Below are positions 27,204 to 36,289 of a stretch of 64,000 nt of DNA, piece by piece. Source of the DNA: CAZEAC01 sp964510065 (lineage in GTDB: Bacteria; Bdellovibrionota_C; UBA2361; CAIXSY01); assembly GCA_964510065.1 (NCBI GenBank), contig CAZEAC010000002.1, positions 45,725 through 109,724 on the forward strand. Direction: 5' to 3'. Numbering within the stretch: the stretch's first letter is position 1; each line of letters opens with the position of its first letter. The position numbers and the translations under genes were made by a program. The notes under the pieces were generated by a model. The model did not search any database and had not been told where the DNA came from. It saw only the letters and a program-made list of their open reading frames with translations.

Positions 27204-30200
27204 TTACGAATGAGGAGCGGCTTGGGCCTGCCGAGACGGCGCCGGTACTACCTTTTCGACGAGCCGCTCAATTACTCGCTCCCGCAAAACACTTTTCATT
27301 ATTTTACCGTTTCGGTTCATGGGGAACTCAGAGAATTCCAAGAATACCTGAGGAATCTTACTCGCAGCAAGCTCTTGTTTACATAGCTGCACGAGCTCAC
27401 CCTTGATCACTTCAAAGTCTGCTCCCGTTTTACACTCAACACAGGCGACGATCTGCTCGCCAGCCATCTCGTCAGGAATTCCAACTACCGCGGCAGTTTG
27501 CACTCGCGCGTGCGTATAAAGAAGCTCCTCAATGGTACGCGGACTAATATTTAGTCCAGCACGAATAATAAGATCCTTTTTTCGACCAGTAATTCTAATG
27601 CGACGATCGGATGAAATTACACCTATATCACCTGTCGGGAACCAGTCGTCGGCTGTACGATCGTCAGGCAGTGAACTAATATAATTTAAATAGCCCTTCA
27701 TAATGCAGGGAGTACGCGCCTCGAGCTCACCCTCCTCACCCTGTTCAAGGACCTTATTTTCATCGGAAACGACGCGGAATTGAACTCCGTCAAGCGCGAA
27801 CCCAACCCCAGCCGGATCACATTGATCGAGCGGGCTATTGGTTGAAAGAATGAGTAGTTCACTTAGACCATAACTCTCGTAGAGTCTTACACCGTACTTC
27901 CGCTCGAAATTTGCAGCGACCGCGATCGGAAGCGGCGCTGTGCCAACACATATAGTCGGATTCACCTCCGCGCAATACTCCAGTCCTTGGGCATCACGGT
28001 CAAGCTTAAAGAGGGCTGCCAACATAGTTGGTGAGAGCCAAAGCGAATTTACTTTGTGCTTAATAATCGGATTCCAGAAATCTAAAATACTTGAAGCATC
28101 AAATGGACGATGCAAAACAATTGTTCCACCGGCGACGAACGGCATTACTAGACAGTTCAGCAATCCGGTGCTGTAGGACATAGGCCAATTATGAAGTATT
28201 CGGCAATCAGCGCCAAATCCCATACGCTTATTGAAAAGCTCGGCATTCAAGAATGACGCCTCTATCCGATTTACCACGGCTTTTGGCACTCCGGTGGTAC
28301 CTGAAGTAAACAATATTGATAACGCATCGTCGTTGCGCGCGCCGATAAACGGCTCGGCCTCCTCGCCTTTTTCTATAGCAACCGTGCCGCCATCTCCCTC
28401 GTTTAAGGAGATTCGAATTGTTCGAGGCAGATCTTTTACTTTGCTGTCGCGAATGACATGATCAGTAGTTGTTGAAATCACCATGAGCTGCGCGCGCGAG
28501 TGCGTGAGAATGAAATCGACCTCAGCGCGGCTCAGCGTAGGATTAATCGGCACCACCGCCGCCCCGCTAAACATCGCTCCAAAATAAAGCGATATAAACT
28601 CGACTGAGTTTGGAAGCGCGAGCAACACACGATCTCCACGCTTGATGCCATGGGCCTTGAGCACGCCAGACGCCTTCCTTGCCAGCCGATAAAAATCGCT
28701 ATAACTGGTCTCCTTGCCAGTACCCGCATCGATAAGAAACGGCTTCATCGATGATTCTTCGAATCGTGCGCGAATCTTGTCCGCGACACTCGCGACTTCG
28801 GGTTTGGCTCGGACGATTGAACTTGATACAGGTACAGCGGAAAGTCTATTTTTCACATACCTGCTCACCGCTGGCTGCAATAAGCGAGAAAAGCTCCAGT
28901 CGATACCTTGCTGCAGCAATCTTACTCCACGTTGACCGACGGCACGCAACTGCCGAGCCATGCGAATAGAGGCACACGCGCGTAGCTTCTCGAGAGTCTC
29001 ACTATCGCGACGCAGCAGCTCTCCCGCCTCAGCGCGATTGGCAAGCGCCTTTTCGACAAGCTCGGAAATGAGCTCATGCTCCGGTTGAAGGCAGTTGTCA
29101 CCAGTAAGATAAAGATTGAGTACGGGACCAGTTGACTCAAAGGCGTCATCATCAAAAGGATCCCATGCGTAGTCGATACGGTGCTTAGAGCGAGCTCTCG
29201 CTGCCTCCTCATGGAGCAGTTCGAGCGGTAGATCAAGGTAACGCAGAAGCTCCGTTGCAGTAGTCGCCATACGCGCCCCTTCCTCGGAAGCTTCCTGTAC
29301 AAAGCTACTAAGGTTGGGGGTTTCTTCCTCGTAGCGGCAAAACTTCAAAAAAGTACCACGTCGAAAACCGACTAAGCGAAGCGCAAAGGCGATTTCAACG
29401 ATCGAAAGGGTGCTCTCGTCGAGACGCTTGAGAAGATATCCTGCGAGCGAAGCAGCTCCCGCCGGTTCGGGCTTTCTGGCGTGCGATTGCACATACGCAA
29501 TTCGCTCTTCACGCGACAAACTCGCGAAGTTCGAGTCAGATATCGCCGCATACAGATCATCGGCGAAGACGAGTGCTTGCGCGATCGGATTAAGCGTATG
29601 CGTTGCAGGGTGAAGCGCTGATTTTCCACGAAACGCCCCATGCCGCTGCGCATTCTCCCGAAGGATATCATAACAACGATTCCCATTCGAATACGAGCTA
29701 GAGCCCAAGCCTACAAACGCGGTACCTCGACCAGAGAGGTGATGTTCAATAACTACGCCGAAGAGCTGCGCGAGGGACTGCAAATTAGCAATATCAAAGA
29801 CGCCGTGAATTCTGGTCTGAAAGCCACGGCCGATTCTTCTCTGACCAAGAGCTTGCGCAAGACGTGGAAAGCGCTCTTCAATTTGCCCTAAAATATTCGA
29901 TGGCAAAGCTTGCGGTTCAGAAAGTAGTTGATCACAAAGCACGGCCGCGGCAAGAGCCGCCCCAATCGATGCTTGATTCCAGACGCTCACGGACTCTGAG
30001 TCACCACGCCCCAATGTTTCTTCAAGCATGATAAGATACGGGGTCATCAGACCATAAAGTCCACCCTCCACTCCGTGCCGAACAACAACATGATCCGCTC
30101 CTATCTCGACACCTAAACTTTCAAGCGCACGGGAGGTATTTGGGTCCTTCAGTACCGCAGAGAAAGAGATATTTCTCTCTTTTGCGATATCGTTCAACGA

Positions 30201-31028
30201 CAAGGTGAGCAGATTCTGCATCTCTTCACCTGACTGCGGATTCGTCGGGAAGAAATATCCGCCAAGAAGCAACGCATCTTTGAGCGCACCGGGATCACGC
30301 TGTTTTCTATTGATATAGGTATGGAGTTGTGTGAGCCGAGGCGCCTCCGCTTCGATACCCCGCAAGAGAGCGGTTTTCTCCGCGTTCATAAAGTCAGCTT
30401 GCTCGTCCGGACACCAAATAATTAGTCCACCTTCATCCTGGTTTAAAAGCATGAAGCTCTTACCGGCAATAGAGATCTGCTTCTGCTGCATGTAGCGAAG
30501 CGCTTCATGCAGCGAGACTCCCATATTGGACGAAGTTGAACAGACGATTGTGCGAGTGCCAAAGGCACACCAAAGTGCCAATGATACTACATCAAGCGAA
30601 TCTATCTCGGCGTCGGAAATTGGGAGCGTGTCAGGGAATACGCTCGCGCCCGCGCTATTTTTTCGGCTCCGTAGATAGCTTCGACGCGCATTCCTGAGTT
30701 CGACTTCACTTTGTTTCTTAAGTCTCGACAGTTCCGCCAAGCAATGCTCAGCCATGAGCCCAAGGGCGTTGAACCCTTTAATACAGCTCTCGAACTCTTG
30801 CCAGCCGCGAAGAAAGCGGCTGCGAGTCCCGCACACCAAGCTCGTAAGTGGTGCATCAACGACAAGCCGGTTTCTTCCCGAAACTTCGCCACACGCGGTA
30901 ATACCCAATGTTTTCGCGATATCGACGGTAAGAAGAGCTATCTCCAAGGGATGCGAACAGCGAGATTCAAGCTTCCCGAGCGTCACCCCTAGCGGTGGAT
31001 TTTGCGGAGCACCAGAAAATACAGACAT
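27204..31028 (-). CDS. AMP-dependent acyl ligase fused to a large unidentified N-terminal region
   Basis: A 1274-residue protein. From about residue 745 to 1260 it is an ANL-superfamily adenylating enzyme: LFTSGTTGVPKAVV (P-loop, near 905), YESYGLSELL (A5), FPTGDIG, GRKKDLIIRAGLNISP and the catalytic lysine region MNRNGKIMKSVLRE. The first 735 or so residues are helical, soluble, without signal peptide, and I do not recognise them; two short stretches (GADHVVVRHGVEGG near 345 and IVEIAFALRLVGFRRGTF near 555) faintly recall anthranilate-phosphoribosyltransferase-like proteins, which I cannot verify. No carrier domain is attached, but a free acyl carrier protein lies at 35334. First gene of a three-gene operon. 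Confidence 0.88.
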   Translation of the reverse strand: MSVFSGAPQNPPLGVTLGKLESRCSHPLEIALLTVDIAKTLGITACGEVSGRNRLVVDAPLTSLVCGTRSRFLRGWQEFESCIKGFNALGLMAEHCLAELSRLKKQSEVELRNARRSYLRSRKNSAGASVFPDTLPISDAEIDSLDVVSLALWCAFGTRTIVCSTSSNMGVSLHEALRYMQQKQISIAGKSFMLLNQDEGGLIIWCPDEQADFMNAEKTALLRGIEAEAPRLTQLHTYINRKQRDPGALKDALLLGGYFFPTNPQSGEEMQNLLTLSLNDIAKERNISFSAVLKDPNTSRALESLGVEIGADHVVVRHGVEGGLYGLMTPYLIMLEETLGRGDSESVSVWNQASIGAALAAAVLCDQLLSEPQALPSNILGQIEERFPRLAQALGQRRIGRGFQTRIHGVFDIANLQSLAQLFGVVIEHHLSGRGTAFVGLGSSSYSNGNRCYDILRENAQRHGAFRGKSALHPATHTLNPIAQALVFADDLYAAISDSNFASLSREERIAYVQSHARKPEPAGAASLAGYLLKRLDESTLSIVEIAFALRLVGFRRGTFLKFCRYEEETPNLSSFVQEASEEGARMATTATELLRYLDLPLELLHEEAARARSKHRIDYAWDPFDDDAFESTGPVLNLYLTGDNCLQPEHELISELVEKALANRAEAGELLRRDSETLEKLRACASIRMARQLRAVGQRGVRLLQQGIDWSFSRLLQPAVSRYVKNRLSAVPVSSSIVRAKPEVASVADKIRARFEESSMKPFLIDAGTGKETSYSDFYRLARKASGVLKAHGIKRGDRVLLALPNSVEFISLYFGAMFSGAAVVPINPTLSRAEVDFILTHSRAQLMVISTTTDHVIRDSKVKDLPRTIRISLNEGDGGTVAIEKGEEAEPFIGARNDDALSILFTSGTTGVPKAVVNRIEASFLNAELFNKRMGFGADCRILHNWPMSYSTGLLNCLVMPFVAGGTIVLHRPFDASSILDFWNPIIKHKVNSLWLSPTMLAALFKLDRDAQGLEYCAEVNPTICVGTAPLPIAVAANFERKYGVRLYESYGLSELLILSTNSPLDQCDPAGVGFALDGVQFRVVSDENKVLEQGEEGELEARTPCIMKGYLNYISSLPDDRTADDWFPTGDIGVISSDRRIRITGRKKDLIIRAGLNISPRTIEELLYTHARVQTAAVVGIPDEMAGEQIVACVECKTGADFEVIKGELVQLCKQELAASKIPQVFLEFSEFPMNRNGKIMKSVLRERVIERLVEKVVPAPSRQAQAAPHS

Positions 31029-31425
31029 GCCTCATTCCCATTTCGAGCATAACACCGGCATGACGCGAGGCGCCACTAGCCTTCATGGAAAATCCCTGTG
31101 TTTTGATGCCTTCCTTCGTAAAAGCGATTCGCCTTTATCAAGCAGCAATGAAGCCCTGAACAATCCAGGCTAGACTCCTTGCCTATTGAAATTAGCCTCT
31201 AATGGGTTGCATTTTGCGGCTAAAGAATCTAGCTGGCCAAGATGGCCAAACAAGCGCGGCATCGCCAGGAGCGACGCGGAGTTTCGCGCCTTTCCTGCGC
31301 AAAAGGGAGCTTGGAGCGAGTTCGACGGAGGGCAGGAGCCCGCAGTCGAATCAGACGACACAGACTAGCGAGGATTCGCGACACTGTTGTTCGACCTTAG
31401 CTCGACGGTCCGAGTCGAAGCCTCA
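31029..31425. other. 397-nt intergenic stretch without a convincing gene
   Basis: Upstream region of the AMP-ligase operon. It holds the small palindrome ggccaagatggcc at 31235-31247 and a purine-rich stretch near 31285-31345. Short frames of 60-63 codons occur on both strands over the same bases, which argues against either being a gene. I see no clear promoter boxes. The promoter of the operon ending at 25295 should lie here. Confidence 0.4.
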
Positions 31426-32556
31426 CTAGAACTTGTGTCCAGCAAGCGTGGCGTGATGATGGTGCACGAGAATCCCAGACCTTACCTTAGGATAGAAATA
31501 AGTCGCCTTGGGAGGAGCCAGAACGCCAGCCTCAGCCATGTTCATCACATCCAGCACACGCAACGGTGCAAACTCAACCGCGCATTCGAATTCTCGTTGG
31601 TCTACTTTTTGTGCGAGTTCTCGTCCTTTCGCAATGCCAAATGCTACTCTTGGATCGTTGCGCTCGTCTCGGATCCCAAAAAGAGAGTTCGCAATTTTCT
31701 CGGAGTATAGCTTTATACCAGCCGTGTTATTCGTCTGAGCATAGCTATACCAATTCCCCGAAACATACAGCAGGACATCTTGGTACTCTGGTGTTGAATA
31801 ACCACTGCGTCTAGTAAAAAATGTTAGCGTCTTCTCGGCAACTGGAATTGCGAGCAATCTATTAATCGAGTCTATCTTAAGCTCTGAATGTGGGAAGAGT
31901 GCGGCGAGGAGTAGCTTACTCGCCGCCGAACTCGATCTGCGCATTACCGCCTGCGCTGCAGCGCTACGGTGATGCCCATCGGCAATACAGGCCGAGGGTA
32001 CCTTCTCAAATAGTGTCGAGAGCGTGTCAAATTTCTTTACTCGCCACAAACGATGCGTTTCACCTGGCGCGGCTTCGAACTGGTAAAGCGGCGGCGTGCG
32101 CTTTTCAATTGCGACAGCTTCCTGTATCTCCTTTTTCTCACGATACATTAACATCACCGGACCGGAGTCGACCCCAACTTCAAGTAGGTGCGTAATACGT
32201 TCGGCCTCCTTGGAGAGCAAAGTTTTCTCGTGTGGGTGAATCACTTTCTCAGAAAAATCTTTCACCGATACCAACCCGACCACTGCCGATTGGCAATGCA
32301 CACCACATTGGATCTCGTAAATATAGAGCGCTGGCTCAGATTCCGCGAGAAATACTCGCTCTCGAATAAGCGAAAAGAACTTCTCGCGAGCCCGCTCGTA
32401 CTGCTCCTGAGATTCCGAGACATGCGAAACGTGAAGGAAGCTTAGAATTTCTATTCTTGTGAGCAGATCAGGCGAGATAGAGTCATATGACTCCGCCGCG
32501 ACATTCGAAAGAAATTGCGGGGCGACACGTACTCCAGTAAACGGCGTGAGCTTCAT
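31426..32556 (-). CDS. DUF1015 family protein
   Basis: A 376-residue protein with the DUF1015 hallmarks: an N-terminal PFTGVR-type start, HPHEKTLLSKEAERITHLLE near residue 115, IADGHHRSAAAQAV near 205 and a C-terminal YFYPKVRSGILVHH. The family is widespread, has no proven function and is often found beside serC/serA-type genes. Here it overlaps the upstream aminopeptidase-like gene by 4 nt (ATGA), pointing to a joint task in this surface-sugar region. Confidence 0.88.
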   Translation of the reverse strand: MKLTPFTGVRVAPQFLSNVAAESYDSISPDLLTRIEILSFLHVSHVSESQEQYERAREKFFSLIRERVFLAESEPALYIYEIQCGVHCQSAVVGLVSVKDFSEKVIHPHEKTLLSKEAERITHLLEVGVDSGPVMLMYREKKEIQEAVAIEKRTPPLYQFEAAPGETHRLWRVKKFDTLSTLFEKVPSACIADGHHRSAAAQAVMRRSSSAASKLLLAALFPHSELKIDSINRLLAIPVAEKTLTFFTRRSGYSTPEYQDVLLYVSGNWYSYAQTNNTAGIKLYSEKIANSLFGIRDERNDPRVAFGIAKGRELAQKVDQREFECAVEFAPLRVLDVMNMAEAGVLAPPKATYFYPKVRSGILVHHHHATLAGHKF

Positions 32557-33857
32557 CGCACTTCACGAAGCAAATCGCTTCGCGCAAGATCGCTAGCCGC
32601 TTCGGCAATTACTCTAAACTCGAGCCCAGAGCGTTCTGCGATATCTAATAAACTTGCCTTGCCATCGCCAAAATTTAGTACCCAACACATCGCTTTTACT
32701 TTGTCGGCGAGACTGCGTGCCGCGCCACTCGTGGTAGGATAAAGCCCACGTTTCCCGAGCTGTGGCTCACAACACGGATGCATATTCTGATAGACTCGAT
32801 TTGATTCGAACAGTTGAATAAAATCAAAAAGCTTCCATACCGCTTCGGCAAGCTTATCAAATGAAATGGCGTCCTTATTGTCACTTGAAGTGTGATATTG
32901 CGGAAACTGATTGTAGGTCGTGCGCATAAGCGATCCGACGGGAAGGTCGAAGCCAAGCGAGCAATATTGCCGCTCATCGCTGCCATCTCCCGGATCAAAT
33001 TCAATAAAGCGGCTTGAGGGATCGGATTTCAAAAGGAGCTCTGCAACTCGGTCACCCTCGCTCGTTCGCCTCCTTGAACGTTTGTAGGTTAACGCGCCGT
33101 GATCGCCGATACAGGTCACAACATACCCGGCTTTAAGTTTAGATTTAAAATGTTCCCCTCGGGTAGAAAGATAGCAAATACTTCCGATGGTTTCGGGATT
33201 TAGTACGAATCGGTATGTGAACCGAAGTTTTTTCTGCTGCGCCCGAAGAAGTTCGGCGAGAAAACTGACCACCAGAGGTCCAGAAAGCTCATTATTCGCC
33301 ATTGAGGGATGGCATAAGTATGAAGAGAAAAAGACTTCCTGATCCGATTCGCCCTTAAGCACAAACTCGCCGACTTCCAGATGTCCCGGCGTGTGGGTAG
33401 CACCAATTTTAACTTGATACTCACCGGGTTTAAGCGATTGCAGTTCGTCATGCGACAGACAAAATCCCCAATACGGCCTGTAATACGAAGTAACGTAAGG
33501 GATATCGCCAGGCTGATCCGGGTAAGAGTGAAGATGTTTTTTTAGCTCCTCAAGCGAAAGCGTCCCTGAGAACGGTACCGAGTAGCTCACCAAGTGGAGA
33601 TTATTCTGACTAACATCACAAAATTTGCGGCTATCCGGCCCAATAATGTACGCCTCTTTCACGTCCCACTCTAAGGGCACCGTCCAATCGAAGGCTTGTA
33701 ACCCCGTAGGATACTTTAGTCGCTCATACGGCACGAGCTCTGAAAGAATATCGAGCGACGCTCGATACGCGGGTCCCAGAATGGACCGATTGAGCGGCCA
33801 TAGTCTATCAAAATAGCTCTCGATTCTCGCGGCGAGAGACGCCGGATCCTTAATCAT
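32553..33857 (-). CDS. DUF4910/DUF2172 aminopeptidase-like protein
   Basis: About 434 residues. The N-terminal part has LWPLNRSILGPAYRASLDIL and a DUF2172-like beta domain (DWTVPLEWDVKEAYI; SYSVPFSGTLSLEEL). The metal site of the M28-like peptidase fold is visible as LCHPSMANNELSGP, LNPETIGS and DGSDERQYCS; a winged-helix-like tail ends the chain. Such proteins recur in polysaccharide gene clusters, where they may hydrolyse or form an amide rather than cut peptides. The frame opens at GTG 33884; the ATG at 33857 fits the family start. The DUF2172-like part is mirrored at the C-terminus of the protein at 36289. Confidence 0.85.
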   Translation of the reverse strand: MIKDPASLAARIESYFDRLWPLNRSILGPAYRASLDILSELVPYERLKYPTGLQAFDWTVPLEWDVKEAYIIGPDSRKFCDVSQNNLHLVSYSVPFSGTLSLEELKKHLHSYPDQPGDIPYVTSYYRPYWGFCLSHDELQSLKPGEYQVKIGATHTPGHLEVGEFVLKGESDQEVFFSSYLCHPSMANNELSGPLVVSFLAELLRAQQKKLRFTYRFVLNPETIGSICYLSTRGEHFKSKLKAGYVVTCIGDHGALTYKRSRRRTSEGDRVAELLLKSDPSSRFIEFDPGDGSDERQYCSLGFDLPVGSLMRTTYNQFPQYHTSSDNKDAISFDKLAEAVWKLFDFIQLFESNRVYQNMHPCCEPQLGKRGLYPTTSGAARSLADKVKAMCWVLNFGDGKASLLDIAERSGLEFRVIAEAASDLARSDLLREVR

Positions 33858-33919
33858 ACGATCTGCTATTTGACCTACAACCACAGGATATAAACTGTGC
33901 CCAAAATTCTCTCATAAGG

Positions 33920-34147
33920 ATGATGCCTGCGCCAGGGGAAAAGGCGCGCGCCACGGCGATTTTATATCCTCGCAACTGGGTGAATTTCGTGTGTAATAAG
34001 CACACCTGTCACCACGTTAGCGATAAGCCTATCTTTAACGCTGCGTCATTGTACGAAATCTCTTCCGCGGTAATCGCCATAGACATCGAGTTAAAACAAG
34101 AAGAGCCCTACTCGGTGTCCGTCGAGCTGCAATGTCCCGCACCATAG
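33920..34147 (+). CDS. Possible small protein (75 aa)
   Basis: A 75-codon frame in the 300-nt gap between two divergent genes. It begins ATGATG with aagg close upstream of the second ATG. The product (MMPAPGEKARATAILYPRN...) has no feature I recognise. It could be a real small gene or an accident in a divergent promoter region; apart from it the gap shows nothing else. Confidence 0.25.
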   Translation: MMPAPGEKARATAILYPRNWVNFVCNKHTCHHVSDKPIFNAASLYEISSAVIAIDIELKQEEPYSVSVELQCPAP

Positions 34148-34189
34148 TCCTTGGTAGACTAAAAAGCCAGCATTTGTAATGCTTGCGGC

Positions 34190-35332
34190 ATGACCTACTG
34201 CGCCCGAGACGACATTTTCATACTGTCCGGATCTGTTCCTCAAACATGGGTACTCGCCAATGTCTTCGCTAAGACGTTTCTCGGGGTTTCCAATGATGCA
34301 CTTCTTGCCTGGCAAAAATTTGCTTCGGGAGATGAAGTTACAGAGGAAGTCGCGATTTATAATATATATCACTTTGCTTCTGAACGTGGACTACTCGAAG
34401 ATCCGACTCGCCTCACTCGCGAAACCTGGCCAGCAGCACAAACTTTAAGCGCCGAGCGTTTTCGATCTAAGCTAATTGAGTTAGCGCTCTTATCCGAGTC
34501 CAAAGAGAGCTACCTCGCCAGATTTGCAGCGAAACAGTCACTCCTTGATTTTGAGCACTTCGGTTCGTTTCACGAGCAGATTGGACAGCACATCATCACC
34601 AAAAAGAGAGCTTCCCCGGAAGCCTGGTGGATTAGTCAGAAGTTCGAAGAGGATCTCATGCACGTGCGCGAGAACCTTTATCGCTCAGTGCAATTCTCGA
34701 GACTTGAGAGTTATTTCCCGGCTCGAATGGCACGAGGTTCAAGCGTGCTCGACTTAGGCTGTGGAATTGGATTCTACGCTAATTTGATGGCGAAAACCGG
34801 CGCTGCAGTGAGCGCGATCGATCCCAGCGAAAAATATATCGAGCTTGCAAAGGATCGGTACTCCCAAGCCGTAAGTTACTCGGTAAAAAAGATTCCGGAG
34901 GAACTCCAGCAGATTGGAAGCGCCATGTTCGACTTCATTTTTATCTCGGACGCGTTGCTCTATTATTTTTATCCGGTCGACAAGAGCCAGCTGCCTAACC
35001 TAGATCTGCTCCTTTCCGAGGTGCGCCGAATCTTGAAGCCCAGTGGCACGTTAATCCTTGTCGAACCTCACCCTGTTTTTTACCAGCAGCCGTGGCTGGG
35101 CTCAGCAACCAGGCCTTGGACAATTATCGCTGAATACAGAAGAAAAGATTTCGGCGTTGTGCCAACGTTGGAGCAGCTCTTTAGTGCACTCACAAAGGCT
35201 CGATTCGCGATCGTGAAGTACGAGGAGCTACGGCCCGACGATAAGTACCCAATTTCGAATACGAGAGCGATGACTTTCGCTGATCAATTCCCTCTATGGC
35301 ATCTTATAGAAGCGGTTCCCTACGGAGCATAA
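34190..35332 (+). CDS. SAM-dependent class I methyltransferase with extra N-terminal domain
   Basis: A 380-residue protein. The Rossmann methyltransferase core begins at SSVLDLGCGIGFYANLMA near residue 185, followed by the acidic SAIDPSEK, FDFIFISDALLYY and LKPSGTLILVEP. About 170 residues precede it, helical and of no family I recognise. Its stop is one base before the acyl carrier protein start, which carries GGAG, so they are co-transcribed. It probably methylates an O or N position of a carrier-bound or sugar-linked intermediate; that is inference. Confidence 0.87.
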   Translation: MTYCARDDIFILSGSVPQTWVLANVFAKTFLGVSNDALLAWQKFASGDEVTEEVAIYNIYHFASERGLLEDPTRLTRETWPAAQTLSAERFRSKLIELALLSESKESYLARFAAKQSLLDFEHFGSFHEQIGQHIITKKRASPEAWWISQKFEEDLMHVRENLYRSVQFSRLESYFPARMARGSSVLDLGCGIGFYANLMAKTGAAVSAIDPSEKYIELAKDRYSQAVSYSVKKIPEELQQIGSAMFDFIFISDALLYYFYPVDKSQLPNLDLLLSEVRRILKPSGTLILVEPHPVFYQQPWLGSATRPWTIIAEYRRKDFGVVPTLEQLFSALTKARFAIVKYEELRPDDKYPISNTRAMTFADQFPLWHLIEAVPYGA

Positions 35333-35333
35333 A

Positions 35334-35582
35334 ATGAATATTAAACAGAATGTTTTAGCCTATTTTGAATCAAAACGCCCCGTTCCCGGTGCAACCGAGG
35401 AAGAGAAGCTTCGTTGCTATTATCTTGATGGTGGAATCATTGACTCTCTGGGGATCATCGAAATGATCACCAAATTCGAAGAGGATTTTGGCGTTCAGTT
35501 TTCATCAGAGGATATGCAATCGACGGATTTTCGTACGATAGGTGGATTAATTTCGTTGATTGGAAGGCTTAAAGGGGCGTGA
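35334..35582 (+). CDS. Acyl carrier protein
   Basis: An 82-residue carrier protein. Ser38 in GGIIDSLGIIEMI is the site for 4'-phosphopantetheine (DSL motif), followed by the usual helix II and FGVQFSSEDMQSTDFRTIGGLISLI. It has ribosome site GGAG eight bases upstream. No ketosynthase, malonyl transferase or FabF is nearby, so it is not the housekeeping ACP; it probably carries an amino-acyl or acyl group loaded by the AMP-ligase at 27204-31028. It overlaps the next gene by 4 nt. Confidence 0.93.
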   Translation: MNIKQNVLAYFESKRPVPGATEEEKLRCYYLDGGIIDSLGIIEMITKFEEDFGVQFSSEDMQSTDFRTIGGLISLIGRLKGA

Positions 35583-36289
35583 CGCGAGGAACTGTTCTTG
35601 GAGTAAGCCATCTCGTTGGTGGCACCGCCGATATCGCGCGTTCACGGAACCTCATTACTAGTCTCGGGTTTTCGATTGACTTCGAGCAGCTGGCCCAACC
35701 TGTTACCAATGCAAAACGCCGCTTCACGCGCAACGAACACGATCTTCAAGACATGGTATACTTCAAGGGCATATCCGGGCCTGGAGTCGAGATTCTGGCT
35801 CATCGTGGCGCGCCACCACGGTGTCCCGCGAGAATGCCTTACTTGCCGCATTTCGGAGCTCGCGGATCAGAGGTGGCAAGTATCAATGAGCTCGAGCTTC
35901 CGTACCGCCAAAGTGATAAGAGTGCGCAGCTCCGCGAGATCTCGGTATGCACCAGCACACTCGACAGCTCTCGTGACTTCTGGCTGAGCCTCGGATTTCA
36001 ATCGGTAAGCGCTGATCGGTTGCAGCTCATGTCAATCGTGCCGCGCTGGAGCCTTTCACTTGCGCTTATACGAAGTGAAAGTGAGAAAGTATATCTCGAT
36101 GACATAGGCTGGAATTGTCTCTCCCTTTTAGTTCGTGGACTCGAGAATTTCGTCGAGACCTTGTCGAACTCACGATTACTTCGCGAACTCGGCACTCCGT
36201 TTCGCTATACAGTTGACACCAAAGAGCTGTCCGTCGTTTTCTTGCGGGGGCCATCAGATGAGCTTGTCGAATTGATAGAGATACGGTGA
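35579..36289 (+). CDS. VOC (glyoxalase/bleomycin-resistance) family protein
   Basis: A 236-residue protein with GTG start overlapping the ACP stop. Two VOC half-modules are visible: GVSHLVGGTADIARSRNLITS at residue 5 on and REISVCTSTLDSSRDFWLSL near 120, each with beta-alpha-beta-beta-beta order, ending in FLRGPSDELVELIE where the last Glu is a usual metal ligand. VOC enzymes isomerise, epimerise or split small metabolites using a metal. Position between ACP and the acyltransferase suggests it acts on the carrier-bound acyl intermediate (for example as an epimerase), but this is not shown. Confidence 0.82.
   Translation: MTRGTVLGVSHLVGGTADIARSRNLITSLGFSIDFEQLAQPVTNAKRRFTRNEHDLQDMVYFKGISGPGVEILAHRGAPPRCPARMPYLPHFGARGSEVASINELELPYRQSDKSAQLREISVCTSTLDSSRDFWLSLGFQSVSADRLQLMSIVPRWSLSLALIRSESEKVYLDDIGWNCLSLLVRGLENFVETLSNSRLLRELGTPFRYTVDTKELSVVFLRGPSDELVELIEIR

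Noticed and set aside
31170..31368. Two 60-63 codon frames on opposite strands in the 31-kb gap
   Set aside because: They overlap each other, have no ribosome sites and show no protein features; left as intergenic.
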